The notes under the pieces: model-generated
The model's database searches: none
What the model saw: the letters and a program-made list of their open reading frames with translations, nothing else
Told to the model about the DNA's origin: nothing
Position numbers and translations under genes: made by a program
Assembly: GCF_000737765.1 (NCBI RefSeq)
Contig: NZ_JPRI01000004.1
Coordinates: forward strand, 62,001-126,000
Direction: 5' to 3'
DNA: 64,000 nucleotides
From: Chryseobacterium vrystaatense
GTDB lineage: Bacteria > Bacteroidota > Bacteroidia > Flavobacteriales > Weeksellaceae
Shown here: piece after piece, positions 1 to 9,019 of the stretch
Numbering within the stretch: the first letter of the stretch is position 1
Layout of the letters: each line of letters starts with the position of its first letter

Positions 1-1
1 T

Positions 2-292
2 GTAAACGCTCTGATTGTTCCCGGTTCCCAGCAGGTTGTAAAACAGATCTATGAAGAAGGTCTGGATAAAATATTCAGCGATGCAGGATTTCAGATTCGT
101 CAGCCGGGATGTTCAGCCTGCCTTGCGATGAATGATGACAAAATTCCGGAAGGAGAGTATTGTGTTTCTACGTCAAACAGGAATTTCGAGGGAAGACAGG
201 GACAGGGGGCAAGAACCATTCTTGCCAGTCCGCTTACTGCAGCAAAAGCTGCTATAGAAGGAAGAATTTCAACTTTTGAAAATTTAAACTAA
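2..292 (+). CDS. leuC: 3-isopropylmalate dehydratase large subunit, C-terminal part
   Basis: The window opens inside this gene; about 96 C-terminal residues are visible and the 5' part lies outside. LeuC with LeuD isomerises 2-isopropylmalate to 3-isopropylmalate in leucine biosynthesis, using a 4Fe-4S cluster. The motifs [23 protein letters not shown] and [16 protein letters not shown] are those of the aconitase-superfamily large-subunit C-terminus, and the GCSAC cysteines are cluster ligands in the family. leuD begins 17 nt after the stop codon, so leuC, leuD and leuB form one operon. Confidence 0.95.
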   Translation, partial: VNALIVPGSQQVVKQIYEEGLDKIFSDAGFQIRQPGCSACLAMNDDKIPEGEYCVSTSNRNFEGRQGQGARTILASPLTAAKAAIEGRISTFENLN

Positions 293-309
293 AAGATCAG
301 ACAGACGTC

Positions 310-915
310 ATGCAAAAATTAAAACGTATACAATCCCGTGCAGTACCATTGCCGGCAGAAAATATAGACACAGACCAGATCATTCCGGCCAGATTCCTGA
401 AAAGTATTGACAGAAAGGGCTTTGGTGAAAACCTCTTTAGGGACTGGAGATTTAATATCCATACAGGAGAGCCTGATCCTGATTTTGTGTTGAACAAATC
501 AGCATACAGTGGCGGGATTTTAGTGGCAGGAAATAATTTCGGGTGCGGAAGCAGCAGGGAACATGCAGCATGGTCTTTAACAGACTATGGTTTTAAAGTA
601 ATTGTTTCAAGCTACTTTGCAGATATTTTTAAAGGGAATGCCCTGAATAACGGCTTGCTTCCCGTAAAAGTTTCAGAAGAATTTTTAAAAGATATTCTAA
701 AGAATGTTACGCGGAATCCTGAGTCGGAAATTAGTGTGGATGTAGAACTGCAGACCATCAGCTTTAATGGGAAAACCGAAACCTTTGAATTGGATTCCTA
801 TAAAAAAATATGCCTTCTTAACGGCTATGATGATATTGATTTTTTAATCAGCAAAAAACAGGCGATAAAAGAATTTGAACTAAAAACACAAAAGTATGAG
901 CAACAGTTATTTTAA
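310..915 (+). CDS. leuD: 3-isopropylmalate dehydratase small subunit
   Basis: The 201-residue small (swivel) subunit of isopropylmalate isomerase, of normal family length. The N-terminal stretch [17 protein letters not shown] and the family signature [13 protein letters not shown] (about residues 75-88) are both present. It forms the heterodimer with LeuC in the cytoplasm. The ATG at 310 closely follows leuC. The 3' end overlaps the start of leuB by 20 nt, which suggests translational coupling. No defect is seen. Confidence 0.96.
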   Translation: MQKLKRIQSRAVPLPAENIDTDQIIPARFLKSIDRKGFGENLFRDWRFNIHTGEPDPDFVLNKSAYSGGILVAGNNFGCGSSREHAAWSLTDYGFKVIVSSYFADIFKGNALNNGLLPVKVSEEFLKDILKNVTRNPESEISVDVELQTISFNGKTETFELDSYKKICLLNGYDDIDFLISKKQAIKEFELKTQKYEQQLF

Positions 916-2020
916 AATTGCCGTTCTTCCCGGAGATGGGATCGGACCCGAAGTGGTCGGTGAAAGTATTAAAGTATTGGACGCTGTGGCAGAAGTCTTT
1001 CACTGTCAGTTTCAGTTTTCCTATGGGCTGATGGGTGCAGAAGCTATTTTTAAAACAGGCGATCCTCTCCCTGACGAAACATTAAAGATCTGTAAAGATT
1101 CTGATGCTGTTCTTTTCGGGGCAATCGGAGATCCTGTTTTCGACAATAATCCGGAGGCTAAAGTAAGGCCTGAGCAAGGTTTGCTGAAACTCCGTAAAGA
1201 ACTGGGATTGTATGCCAATATCAGACCTTTGAAAACCTATCCTTCATTGATAGAGAAAAGTCCTTTAAAAAGAGAAATCATTGAAGGGACTGATATTCAG
1301 ATTTTCAGAGAGTTGGTGAGTGGGATTTATTTCGGCGAAAAATTTACGGATCCTGATGGCAAGTATGCTTATGACGTTTGCAGATACAGTACTGAAGATA
1401 TTACTCCCATCGCACACATGGCTTTTAAAGAAGCAGAAAAAAGGAAAAAGAAACTGACCTTGATTGATAAGGCCAATGTTTTGGATACTTCAAGGCTTTG
1501 GAGAAAGACCTGCCAGAAAATTGCTCTTCAATATCCTGATGTGAAGCTGGACTATATGTTTGTAGACAATGCAGCAATGCAGTTGGTCTTAAATCCAAAA
1601 CAATTCGATGTTATTTTAACTGAAAATATGTTCGGAGATATTATTTCTGATGAAGCCAGTGTGATTGGAGGTTCTATCGGGCTTCTTCCCTCGGCTTCGG
1701 TAGGTGAGGAGAATGCATTATTTGAGCCGATTCACGGATCCTATCCGCAGGCTAAAGGAAAAGGGATTGCCAATCCTGTTGCGTCAATCTTAAGTACAGC
1801 GATGATGCTGGATTATCTTGAGCTTCCTGAAGCCGCCGATAAATTAAGAAGAGCAGTGGAGCACGCTGTTGAAAACGGATATGTTACGGTAGATCTTAAT
1901 GCAGAGCAGCATTATTCCACAGGTGAAGTGGGAAGTTTTATTGCAGATTACATTAAATATTCTGAAAAATCCTATTACAATTTCGAAAATATCAAGATCG
2001 GAAAATCTACGATCGTATAA
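896..2020 (+). CDS. leuB: 3-isopropylmalate dehydrogenase
   Basis: A 374-residue NAD-dependent oxidative decarboxylase converting 3-isopropylmalate to the ketoleucine precursor. Visible features are the N-terminal [10 protein letters not shown], the substrate loop [16 protein letters not shown] (about residues 98-113), the catalytic Tyr region GIYFGEK (about 143-149), and [26 protein letters not shown] with the metal-binding aspartates (about 243-268). It overlaps leuD by 20 nt and is the last gene before the paired-hairpin terminator at 2054-2148, so it closes the leu operon here. Confidence 0.96.
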   Translation: MSNSYFKIAVLPGDGIGPEVVGESIKVLDAVAEVFHCQFQFSYGLMGAEAIFKTGDPLPDETLKICKDSDAVLFGAIGDPVFDNNPEAKVRPEQGLLKLRKELGLYANIRPLKTYPSLIEKSPLKREIIEGTDIQIFRELVSGIYFGEKFTDPDGKYAYDVCRYSTEDITPIAHMAFKEAEKRKKKLTLIDKANVLDTSRLWRKTCQKIALQYPDVKLDYMFVDNAAMQLVLNPKQFDVILTENMFGDIISDEASVIGGSIGLLPSASVGEENALFEPIHGSYPQAKGKGIANPVASILSTAMMLDYLELPEAADKLRRAVEHAVENGYVTVDLNAEQHYSTGEVGSFIADYIKYSEKSYYNFENIKIGKSTIV

Positions 2021-2053
2021 TCAGGAAGTAGTCCATATAATAATAGATAGTAA

Positions 2054-2148
2054 GAAAGGTTCTGCTCAAATGAGTGGAGCCTTTCTGTTTTATCTGCCTG
2101 GAATTATTAAAAAGGTTCCACTCCAATGAGCAGAACCTTTCTTTTTTA
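2054..2148. terminator. Four-arm inverted-repeat bidirectional terminator
   Basis: Four related arms lie at 2054-2068, 2071-2085, 2111-2123 and 2127-2141. Arm 1 (GAAAGGTTCTGCTCA) is the exact reverse complement of arm 4, and arm 2 pairs with arm 3 with one mismatch. Arms 1/2 and 3/4 can also pair locally, using G-T wobbles. A T-rich tract follows on the plus strand. It separates leuB from the convergent minus-strand operon, so a bidirectional terminator is the simplest reading. Confidence 0.8.
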
Positions 2149-2328
2149 TTTTTTCGTATTATCCGTTTTTCCTGATTTGTTTTTTGAAGATTTTTGAACA
2201 TCTTCTTTATCAACATCAGGGGGATTGCTTTTTTCAGATGAAGCAGGAATGTTTTGAAAATCCTCATTCTGCTTTTTTGTTTCCGCACTGTTGGCAGATT
2301 CTTTCTTTTTGTTATCTTTTGAATCCAT
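2146..2328 (-). CDS. Small lysine-rich hydrophilic protein
   Basis: An unrecognised 60-residue protein made almost entirely of K, S, N, D, E and P, with no hydrophobic segment, so it is probably disordered and cytoplasmic. It begins 12 nt after the DUF4230 gene and ends at the terminator, which fits the last gene of the operon. The short length and biased composition limit confidence. It could be a small stress or nucleic-acid-associated protein, but nothing seen identifies a function. Confidence 0.55.
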   Translation of the reverse strand: MDSKDNKKKESANSAETKKQNEDFQNIPASSEKSNPPDVDKEDVQKSSKNKSGKTDNTKK

Positions 2329-2340
2329 AGCTTTCTATTT

Positions 2341-2949
2341 TTAGAGTCCTAAAACACCGAGCTTGCCGGTTTCGTCTTCTATAGTATAATTCAAAGCTTT
2401 TGCCAAAACGAAAATATTATTAAGATTTTCCATTAATTGTTTACGTCCTTCAGTCCTCAGTTGGTTCTGATCAATAGATTTCATAGCATTCTCCTTGGCT
2501 TTCTGCGTCACATTTTTAATGTCCTTTTCAGAAATTCTGTTGAAAAAAGAATCATCCAGCGACTGAATCTCAACACTTGGCGTAATTCTTATATCTGCAT
2601 CGGGAAGTTCAGTAATAACCAGTTTTTTATTAATAGAATCTACTTCTATTTTCATTTTGTTAAGATCATAAGAAACCTGTGCATTGGTCTTGGTATAGGT
2701 AATGATACTGTTGTTTGAAACCTCTTTTCCAAACACTTCGTAGCCCATCTTGGTTTTTTGCATACTTGAAACATTCTGTTCCATGACGACCATTTTATTC
2801 ATTTTGGAGATCTGGTTGGTCAGAATATAATAATCTGATTTTTCCGTTTTCCCCCCAAGGTTTAAACATGATTTAAGTCCGAAGAACAGGATCAGCATCG
2901 CAATAATTCCCGCTGCAAATGATATGATTACTTTATAATTTCTCAACAC
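2341..2949 (-). CDS. DUF4230 domain membrane-anchored protein
   Basis: A 202-residue protein with one N-terminal membrane helix (about residues 7-28), followed by a DUF4230-like region containing an Asp-rich stretch near ITELPDADIRITPSVEIQ and a helical C-terminus with KENAMKSIDQNQLR. The function of the family is unknown. The start codon is GTG, and its G is the last base of the TAG stop of the upstream thioredoxin-like gene, so the two are probably translationally coupled. Confidence 0.8.
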   Translation of the reverse strand: MLRNYKVIISFAAGIIAMLILFFGLKSCLNLGGKTEKSDYYILTNQISKMNKMVVMEQNVSSMQKTKMGYEVFGKEVSNNSIITYTKTNAQVSYDLNKMKIEVDSINKKLVITELPDADIRITPSVEIQSLDDSFFNRISEKDIKNVTQKAKENAMKSIDQNQLRTEGRKQLMENLNNIFVLAKALNYTIEDETGKLGVLGL

Positions 2950-3515
2950 TATTTGTTAAAAATTTCTTTGATTACAGAACCGTCATCTTTTTTCACTATT
3001 TCAGCAAGATCTCTTTCAATATATCCGCTGGTAGGCATTTCTATAATCCTTCCAATCTCTTTACCGTATTTTTCTACGATAATAGTCGGGACTTTCTGGA
3101 TATTATAGCGTACTTCGTCCCCGGTAGGAGATTCCTTTTTACGGTTAACAGCAATAATGGTCATTTTATTATCAGGATACTTCAGTTCCTCAAGGATCTT
3201 CATCAGTCTCGGGAAGTCTCTGTGGCTGTCTTCACACCATGTTCCCATAAATATAACAAGCGAATAGGTGGTGAATTTGGCTTTTTTCAGTTGGTCAATA
3301 GCTTTCTGGTCAATGGCATATTCATCATGTTCTTTCACATACCAGTCTGCATAGGGAGCTTTTAAAAACTGCTCTTTGAATTGGTTTCCCAAAAGCATTT
3401 TGCCATCATTCTTTGTTTCTACTTCCCGGTTCATGACTACCTTTTGGGCGCTGAACTGCTGGGAAGCCAAAACAAGGCTTGAAACGGCAACTATTTGGGT
3501 AATAATTTTTTTCAT
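2949..3515 (-). CDS. Secreted thioredoxin-fold protein
   Basis: A 188-residue protein with an N-terminal signal peptide ending near ASQQFSAQ, so it is periplasmic or exported. The thioredoxin-fold core is marked by MGTWCEDSHRDFPRL (about residues 90-104) and a cis-Pro region VPTIIVEKYG. The usual CxxC is replaced by C-E-D-S, leaving one cysteine, so classic two-cysteine dithiol chemistry is not possible. Bacteroidota commonly annotate such proteins as thioredoxin family. It sits 1 nt after the MazG-like gene in the same operon. Confidence 0.82.
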   Translation of the reverse strand: MKKIITQIVAVSSLVLASQQFSAQKVVMNREVETKNDGKMLLGNQFKEQFLKAPYADWYVKEHDEYAIDQKAIDQLKKAKFTTYSLVIFMGTWCEDSHRDFPRLMKILEELKYPDNKMTIIAVNRKKESPTGDEVRYNIQKVPTIIVEKYGKEIGRIIEMPTSGYIERDLAEIVKKDDGSVIKEIFNK

Positions 3516-3516
3516 A

Positions 3517-3984
3517 TTATTTTTCGATAATTGTTTTTAAATCAGCAGGGGAGTAGTACTTATTTTTAAGAACTTTATGGTCTGCTTTTCTGTAGACATT
3601 AAATTTCTCACCTGACTTTTCATAAAAAGATTCTACTTCTTTTTCCTTATAAAATGCTACAGTTTCCTCTGCCTGTTCTTCGTTGTCGCACGCTTTAGAC
3701 ATATTTGAACGCTGAACTTCGTTGAATAGCTCTACAAATTTACTGCCAAGTCCGAATTCCAGTACTGCGCCACTTAAAACATACTGAAGATCACATAATG
3801 CATCAGCGATTTCTACAATATCATTATCTGCGATAGCCTGTTTTAATTCATTTAATTCTTCCTGCAAAAGCTCAACTCTAAGATTGCATCTTTCCTGAGA
3901 AGGAATCTGTGGGGTATCTAAAATAGGGGCTTTAAACGTAGTGTGGAATTCTGCAACTTGGTTCAGACTGTCAATTTTATCCAT
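3517..3984 (-). CDS. MazG / PRA-PH-like nucleoside triphosphate pyrophosphohydrolase
   Basis: A 155-residue all-alpha NTP pyrophosphohydrolase. The metal-binding pattern is visible as ELLQEELNEL (about residues 38-47), then EIADALCDLQYVLSG (about 57-71), matching the E-x-x-E and E-x-x-D motifs of the family. It probably hydrolyses non-canonical or excess NTPs to NMP and PPi; the substrate cannot be told from sequence. It is the first gene of the four-gene minus-strand operon, with a -7 element just upstream. Confidence 0.82.
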   Translation of the reverse strand: MDKIDSLNQVAEFHTTFKAPILDTPQIPSQERCNLRVELLQEELNELKQAIADNDIVEIADALCDLQYVLSGAVLEFGLGSKFVELFNEVQRSNMSKACDNEEQAEETVAFYKEKEVESFYEKSGEKFNVYRKADHKVLKNKYYSPADLKTIIEK

Positions 3985-4002
3985 GAATTTTATTATTTAC
4001 CA

Positions 4003-4010
4003 CAAAGATA
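4003..4010 (-). promoter_or_regulatory. -7 promoter element of the mazG-like operon
   Basis: TATCTTTG on the minus strand, an exact match to the Bacteroidota -7 consensus TAnnTTTG. It ends 18 nt before the start codon at 3984, so the leader is short. Confidence 0.65.
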
Positions 4011-4084
4011 GAAAACGATTTTGGAAAATTTATAATGCAGATTGTTTATTCTGGCCGATATGCTGATAAAAAGAACAATCGTAT

Positions 4085-4116
4085 AATAAAAATCCACAGC
4101 TGAAAAACTGTGGATT
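4085..4116 (-). terminator. Intrinsic terminator of the TNT-toxin gene pair
   Basis: A perfect 9-bp stem, AATCCACAG with CTGTGGATT, and an 8-nt loop, followed on the minus strand by a T-rich tract. It lies about 64 nt past the stop of the cysteine-rich gene and separates this unit from the mazG-like operon. Confidence 0.8.
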
Positions 4117-4179
4117 TATCTGTTTCTTAAACTTTTCTAAAATATAGTATGTAGTCAGATATTTCATATTCAAAATAAA

Positions 4180-4599
4180 TCAATCCAATTCCTCATATTT
4201 CCAGATACCGGAGATGTTTAAGACCGTTAATCCAGGTTGTTTTTCACCATAACTGAACACACAAAAGTATTTTGAATGGCAGGAGGAGCATTGAGTTCCA
4301 AAATACAAGGTAGGGAGATCATTGACGGTTAATTCGCCGAAATGTATCATTCTGCCTGAAGTTTCTGCGGCCAATTTATTTTGCAGCAGTTCGTTTTTAG
4401 ACAAAACTTTGTCCTCATTATAAATTTGAAAGATTGGAAATCCGGATTCGTAGGGCGTTATTGTTATAGGATTTTCATGACTGCATGCACAACAGGTAAA
4501 TGATGTGACGGCAGATGGAATAATTTCCTCATTGCTGAAAATGCTCCTGGCAATACGGGCCTGTTGACTGAGGGCTATTTTTTTTGAAATTGAATACAT
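4180..4599 (-). CDS. Cysteine-rich small protein, candidate immunity factor
   Basis: An unrecognised 139-residue protein without a signal peptide or membrane segment, so probably cytoplasmic. It carries a CCAC cluster (Cys36, 37, 39) and C-S-S-C plus a further Cys (104, 107, 113), which suggests a split zinc-ribbon. It starts 10 nt after the stop of the TNT-domain lipoprotein and shares its terminator, so the two are almost certainly co-transcribed. By position it could be an immunity protein against the NAD-degrading toxin, but no immunity-family motif was recognised. Confidence 0.6.
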   Translation of the reverse strand: MYSISKKIALSQQARIARSIFSNEEIIPSAVTSFTCCACSHENPITITPYESGFPIFQIYNEDKVLSKNELLQNKLAAETSGRMIHFGELTVNDLPTLYFGTQCSSCHSKYFCVFSYGEKQPGLTVLNISGIWKYEELD

Positions 4600-4609
4600 T
4601 GAAATTTAT

Positions 4610-5326
4610 TTATTGCTGGATAACGGTGCCTACTAAGTTAGTGTATTTTCCGCTTGGACTTCTTTTAATGGTAATTTTCACATAACCTTCCGCTGCGAGT
4701 TTATTCCATGTTTTCTGATAACCGGTTGTAACATCAATAGGGATTTTCCACATAGTTTGTTTACCGCCACCAGCTTGATTAAACCACGGAATGACATCAG
4801 CTACCTGAGATTTGAAAGGTAATGCATTGTTTAAAACGTCTATTTCGTAATAAAAATCATACTTGTCTTCGGTTTGATTTAGGGCTCTCTGAGAGAAAGT
4901 ATACACATATCCATTGATAATAGGGCTTGTAAAACTTCCTCCTAATGTCGGAATATCTGTTCCGTTATAATTGCCAACTGCTCCACTGTATCTGTCAAAT
5001 TTTTGACCTGCCTGAAAAGGAATATCGTCATAAATATTATATCCACCATTAGCAGGAGGCCAGCCACCGTTTAAACTATTAGCTTTAAAGAGTGCTTCCA
5101 GCTCACTCCATTTTCCAAGCTTGTATAAATCAAATGCCTGGTTTCTGATCGTTTGATTTACAGTTCCTGCCGGATCGTAGGTGGCAGCAAATTCATCAGC
5201 AGTTTTATAGAAGACATGCGTAACGCCTCCATTTGTACCGTCGATTTCCTCCTCTCTGTCGGAGTTACAGGCAATTGAAGAAAAAGCAATTGCTAAAACA
5301 AAAATGTACTTAAATAAATGTTTCAT
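4610..5326 (-). CDS. Lipoprotein with TNT-like NAD glycohydrolase toxin domain
   Basis: A 238-residue protein with a lipoprotein signal (SSIAC, Cys20). The C-terminal domain (about residues 88-232) carries the order of motifs typical of tuberculosis-necrotizing-toxin domains: WPP...GY (89-96), KFDRY with Arg112, GGSFTSP (129-135), QRAL with Arg147, YYEIDVL (159-165), and IPWFNQAGGGKQ (179-190), ending in the expected Gln190. TNT enzymes hydrolyse NAD(P)+. The lipid anchor suggests display on the cell surface or in the periplasm. Activity is inferred from motifs only. The cysteine-rich gene follows 10 nt downstream. Confidence 0.8.
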   Translation of the reverse strand: MKHLFKYIFVLAIAFSSIACNSDREEEIDGTNGGVTHVFYKTADEFAATYDPAGTVNQTIRNQAFDLYKLGKWSELEALFKANSLNGGWPPANGGYNIYDDIPFQAGQKFDRYSGAVGNYNGTDIPTLGGSFTSPIINGYVYTFSQRALNQTEDKYDFYYEIDVLNNALPFKSQVADVIPWFNQAGGGKQTMWKIPIDVTTGYQKTWNKLAAEGYVKITIKRSPSGKYTNLVGTVIQQ

Positions 5327-5795
5327 AATAAAAGTTTTAATGGTTATTTAATTTTTTTTCAGCGCATTCCTCCCGGCAATGAGCTGATTATCTAAAATAT
5401 ATTTTGGCAGCCAGAACCCGTTTTCGACAGCTGCTTTTATCAGCATAAAATAAGTGTTTTAAGGCAAAACGAATTTTTATCAAAAATAAGAGGGAATGAA
5501 ACAGTGGGATCACCAACTGCAGAAAATTCAATTTCAGAATTTCCCAGATGAATGCTGGTTCAACGGTACAGTTGAAGGATAATTTTGAGGGATAAATTTA
5601 ATTCAAAAAAATCAAATAGTAGTGAATATTTGTAAAAATAAAATAATATTGATGTGTCAAATATGTTAATATATTTATTTTTAGTAAAATGTATTTATCT
5701 ATTATCAATTATTTTAACTAAAAAAGAAGATTGAGGAGTTGGGTCCATTCCTCTTTTTTCAATAACCATTCTCATTTTATCTGACTACAGGGCCC
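5327..5795. other. Non-coding intergenic region
   Basis: About 470 AT-rich bases between the TNT lipoprotein start and the protease terminator. Only a 28-codon plus-strand ORF (about 5497-5583) and a weak GAGGA/TCCTC hairpin near 5733-5753 were seen. The short ORF has no recognisable product and no good ribosome-binding site. It presumably also contains the TNT-gene promoter. Confidence 0.5.
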
Positions 5796-5825
5796 AAAAA
5801 AAAGACCGCTCATTACTGAACGGCC
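5796..5825 (-). terminator. Intrinsic terminator of the metalloprotease gene
   Basis: An 8-bp stem (GGCCGTTC with GAGCGGTC, two wobble pairs) followed on the minus strand by eight T residues, 26 nt after the stop codon. Confidence 0.8.
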
Positions 5826-5850
5826 TTTCAAAGTGATTACTTTATGGTTA

Positions 5851-8781
5851 TTAGTTTTTAATGAATCGCTTGGCAGCTTCTCCGATCTGGATCATATAAG
5901 CGCCCTTGATAAGTCCGCTTACATTCACACTGCCTCTCTGTAGTTTTCCTGAATTAATTAGCTTTCCACCCATGTCGAAGATTTTATAATCTTCTGATGT
6001 CGTATTGGAAATGTATAATACATCTTTTACAGGATTTGGATACAGTCTTAGATCAGTGATCAGATCTTTGATATCGGAGGTTAGTTCTCCTCTTCCTGAA
6101 GAAACAATATTCAGAGTGTAGTCCTCAACCTGGCCATAAGTATATGTACCGCATGAAGATGTTGGAACAGAACTGTACTGCATCATTACTCTCATTCTTG
6201 TAGAACCGGCAGTTGCTGTTGCAGGAATTGTAATGCTTCCGGTTACAGGAGTTGTAGTAGAGCCTGTTTTAGACCAAGCCAATTCTCCGCTGTCTGTAAA
6301 GTCACCGTCACCGTTATAATCGATGTACACTGCATAAGCTTCGCTGTAAACAGTTGAAGTCCATACCGGAGTTATTGACACCGTATAAGCGCTTCCTCTT
6401 GTTACGTTGGTAGAAACTGAAGTGAAGTTTTCATAACCGGCTGTTCCCGTTGAAGTATTATTGATCGTTCCGAATTTTACGTTTCCGATTCTCTCATCTG
6501 CTGTATTGTTGGCAGAAGCTGAACAATAGGTTACGGTACCTCCTGAAAGTGTTGTAACGCTTACTGTATTGCTTGAAGGAGACTCATTTCCTGCTGCATC
6601 TTTAGATTTAACGGTGAAGCTGTACGTTGTTGCAGGTGTTAAACTTGTTACAGTATAAGTGGTAGATGCTGTATTGCCGATCATTGATCCGTTCATGTAG
6701 ACATCATATCCTGTAACGCCTACATTATCTGTAGCGCCACTCCATGAAAGATTGGTTGTTGTTGCTGTAGTACCTGAAGCTGCAAGGGTAGGAGCTGTAG
6801 GGGCTACAGTGTCTGTACCTGATCCTGCATTAACAGTGATGTTGGCATTGTTCACGTCAAAGAAAATATGGTTGGACCCTTTTACCATGATTCTTCCTGT
6901 TGTTGTGGATGAATTAGGGATTGTTACAGCCTGGGATCCATCATTTGGAGTTCCGGCAAGAAGGGTAGTCCATGTGTTTCCGCTGTCTGTAGACCAAAGG
7001 ATGTCTACATTAGCAGCATTTACGTTGTTGGCAGTAGTTCCTGCTACATTCCAGGTAACGGTCTGGGAGCTTCCTCCTGCATAGGATGTCGCTGAGTTTT
7101 GTGAAGATACGCTGAATGGTCCTGCTGTTGCATTTACGGTAATCAGTGCGTCGTCAGAATTATTTCCTGAACCTCCCGCTCTGTTGTCACGAACTGTAAA
7201 TCTGAAATTTAATGATCGTGCTACATTCGATAAAGCTTCTACCGCGATCTCTGAACCAGCGGTAGTCGTGGCTCCGGTTAATACAGAGGCCATTCTTGGG
7301 AAATATCTTGTTGGGGTAGTTTGAGGAGTCCATGATCTGAAGGTTGGACCTGTTGCCTTTGTAGCACTTGCTGCAGAACTGGCACCTGTTTGTGAAGATG
7401 ATGCATTGTCCATCTGTTCCCAGATATAGGTTAATGAATCTCCATTAGCATCGGTTCCTGTTCCTGTCAGCATGAATGGTGTTCCTTTTGGAATGGTATA
7501 ATCAAGGCCGGCATTAGCTGTAGGAATAGCATTTCCTGTCGAGGTGCTTACCGGACATGTTTTAGCTTTAATATTGTTGGTGATCTGCTGGATGCTTACT
7601 GCGTGGAAGAATGCGTCTGAGTGAGGCTGTACATCCTGGCCGGTAATTCCGGCATAACCCATGATCGTTGATCCTGAGCCGGGTTCCATATTCACACCTG
7701 TGCCTTCATTGCCATGAGAGAAGGTATGGTTTCCTCCAAACTGATGTCCCATTTCATGAGCTACATAGTCAATATCGAAATTATCTCCCGAAGGAATAGC
7801 GTCTGCAGGAGAAGTATATCCGCTTCCTTTCGATCCGTTTGTACAGATACATCCGATACATCCGGCGTTTCCTCCTCCTCCGGAAGCTCCGAATAAATGT
7901 CCGATGTCATAATTTGCCTCACCGATTACTGATGTCAGGGTACTTTGAAGCTGAGAGTTCCAGCTACTCATTCCTGAAGCTGCAGAATAAGGGTCTGTAG
8001 AAGCATTGGTGTAGATAACAGCGTCATTATTGGCAATCAGTACCATTCTTGCTGCAAAATCTTTTTCAAAAACGCCGTTGACACGGGTCATGGTATTGTT
8101 GATGGCAGCCAGTGCATTCGCTTTGGTTCCTCCGAAATATACCGTATATTCTCCGGTAGTTGACAGGGCAAGTCTGAATGTTCTCAGTTTGGCATCATCT
8201 GCATTGGGTCTTGCAGCGATATTTGCACCGGATACTCCTTTTTGAGCTACGTCGATGACGGTACATTCAAATTTGTTGAGATTGTCTTTTTTGTCGGACT
8301 TTTTGTACACGACGTAAGAAGAAAGGTCTTTAGTATATGGTTCAATGAAAACGGCAGATTTATCACCGTAAATTTCCATAGAAGACAGTCCGAGTGAAGA
8401 AATACTGAAATAGACTGTTGAATTGGAATCGGTAAGGCCTTCGCCTACATAAGACTTGATATCCGGATATTTCGCGGCAAGCTGAGGGTCAAAGTTTGAA
8501 TTTTCCCTTACTTTAAAATTCTCCATCTTTCCTTCCGAATTGGGAAAAGAAATAATGATCTCAGATTTCTCTCCCGCGGCAAGTCTTTTGGGAGCTCTTG
8601 CGAGTGCGTTTTTTAATCCTGCAAAATCTAAACTGTAAATCTTAGGATTATTGATTTGGGTTTTGTTTTCAAAAATGTCTGAAGGTGCTTTTTTTGAACC
8701 TTCGCTCCAGAGACGGTCAGTCTGCGCGAAAGAAATGCCTGTAATCAGAAGCATTCCAATCATGGATAATTGTTTTTTCAT
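5851..8781 (-). CDS. Secreted reprolysin-like metalloprotease with FnIII, GEVED and type IX sorting domains
   Basis: A 976-residue multidomain secreted protease. A signal peptide (residues 1-19) precedes a propeptide-like region, then a metzincin catalytic domain with zinc site HEMGHQFGGNH and a downstream Met-turn segment STIMGYAGI. This is followed by Ig-like repeats, a fibronectin type III domain (PTAPTLAASG through ESPSSNTVSVTT), a GEVED domain (YIDYNGDGDFTDSGELAW) and a C-terminal type IX sorting domain (LYPNPVKDVLYIS). Export across the outer membrane by the T9SS follows from that tail. A -7 element, TAGCTTTG, lies at 8811-8818. Confidence 0.93.
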   Translation of the reverse strand: MKKQLSMIGMLLITGISFAQTDRLWSEGSKKAPSDIFENKTQINNPKIYSLDFAGLKNALARAPKRLAAGEKSEIIISFPNSEGKMENFKVRENSNFDPQLAAKYPDIKSYVGEGLTDSNSTVYFSISSLGLSSMEIYGDKSAVFIEPYTKDLSSYVVYKKSDKKDNLNKFECTVIDVAQKGVSGANIAARPNADDAKLRTFRLALSTTGEYTVYFGGTKANALAAINNTMTRVNGVFEKDFAARMVLIANNDAVIYTNASTDPYSAASGMSSWNSQLQSTLTSVIGEANYDIGHLFGASGGGGNAGCIGCICTNGSKGSGYTSPADAIPSGDNFDIDYVAHEMGHQFGGNHTFSHGNEGTGVNMEPGSGSTIMGYAGITGQDVQPHSDAFFHAVSIQQITNNIKAKTCPVSTSTGNAIPTANAGLDYTIPKGTPFMLTGTGTDANGDSLTYIWEQMDNASSSQTGASSAASATKATGPTFRSWTPQTTPTRYFPRMASVLTGATTTAGSEIAVEALSNVARSLNFRFTVRDNRAGGSGNNSDDALITVNATAGPFSVSSQNSATSYAGGSSQTVTWNVAGTTANNVNAANVDILWSTDSGNTWTTLLAGTPNDGSQAVTIPNSSTTTGRIMVKGSNHIFFDVNNANITVNAGSGTDTVAPTAPTLAASGTTATTTNLSWSGATDNVGVTGYDVYMNGSMIGNTASTTYTVTSLTPATTYSFTVKSKDAAGNESPSSNTVSVTTLSGGTVTYCSASANNTADERIGNVKFGTINNTSTGTAGYENFTSVSTNVTRGSAYTVSITPVWTSTVYSEAYAVYIDYNGDGDFTDSGELAWSKTGSTTTPVTGSITIPATATAGSTRMRVMMQYSSVPTSSCGTYTYGQVEDYTLNIVSSGRGELTSDIKDLITDLRLYPNPVKDVLYISNTTSEDYKIFDMGGKLINSGKLQRGSVNVSGLIKGAYMIQIGEAAKRFIKN

Positions 8782-8920
8782 ATTAATTATTTGTTTTGGT
8801 TGTGGAATATCAAAGCTAATAAAAATTATATTACGAAAAACAAAATTATTTAAGAAAAATTTAGAGTCTTCGTGTAAGATATTATGCTTTACATTGAATA
8901 TACTTGAAAATCTATTATCT

Positions 8921-8960
8921 CAAAAAAAGAAAATAGCACACGTAAAATACGTGTGCTATT
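8921..8960 (-). terminator. Intrinsic terminator of the acyl-CoA dehydrogenase gene
   Basis: A perfect 13-bp stem (AATAGCACACGTA and its complement) with a 3-nt loop, followed on the minus strand by TTTTCTTTTTTT. Confidence 0.9.
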
Positions 8961-9019
8961 CATTTATTAGTGAATAATTCTCAATTGAGTTTCCAGGTCA
9001 GAAATTCAAAAATGATGAA

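Noticed and set aside
5497..5583. 28-codon plus-strand frame in the gap before the protease terminator
   Set aside because: Too short, no good ribosome-binding site and no recognisable product.
6752..7084. 110-codon plus-strand frame opposite the metalloprotease
   Set aside because: Antisense shadow within FnIII/Ig-like repeat coding sequence.
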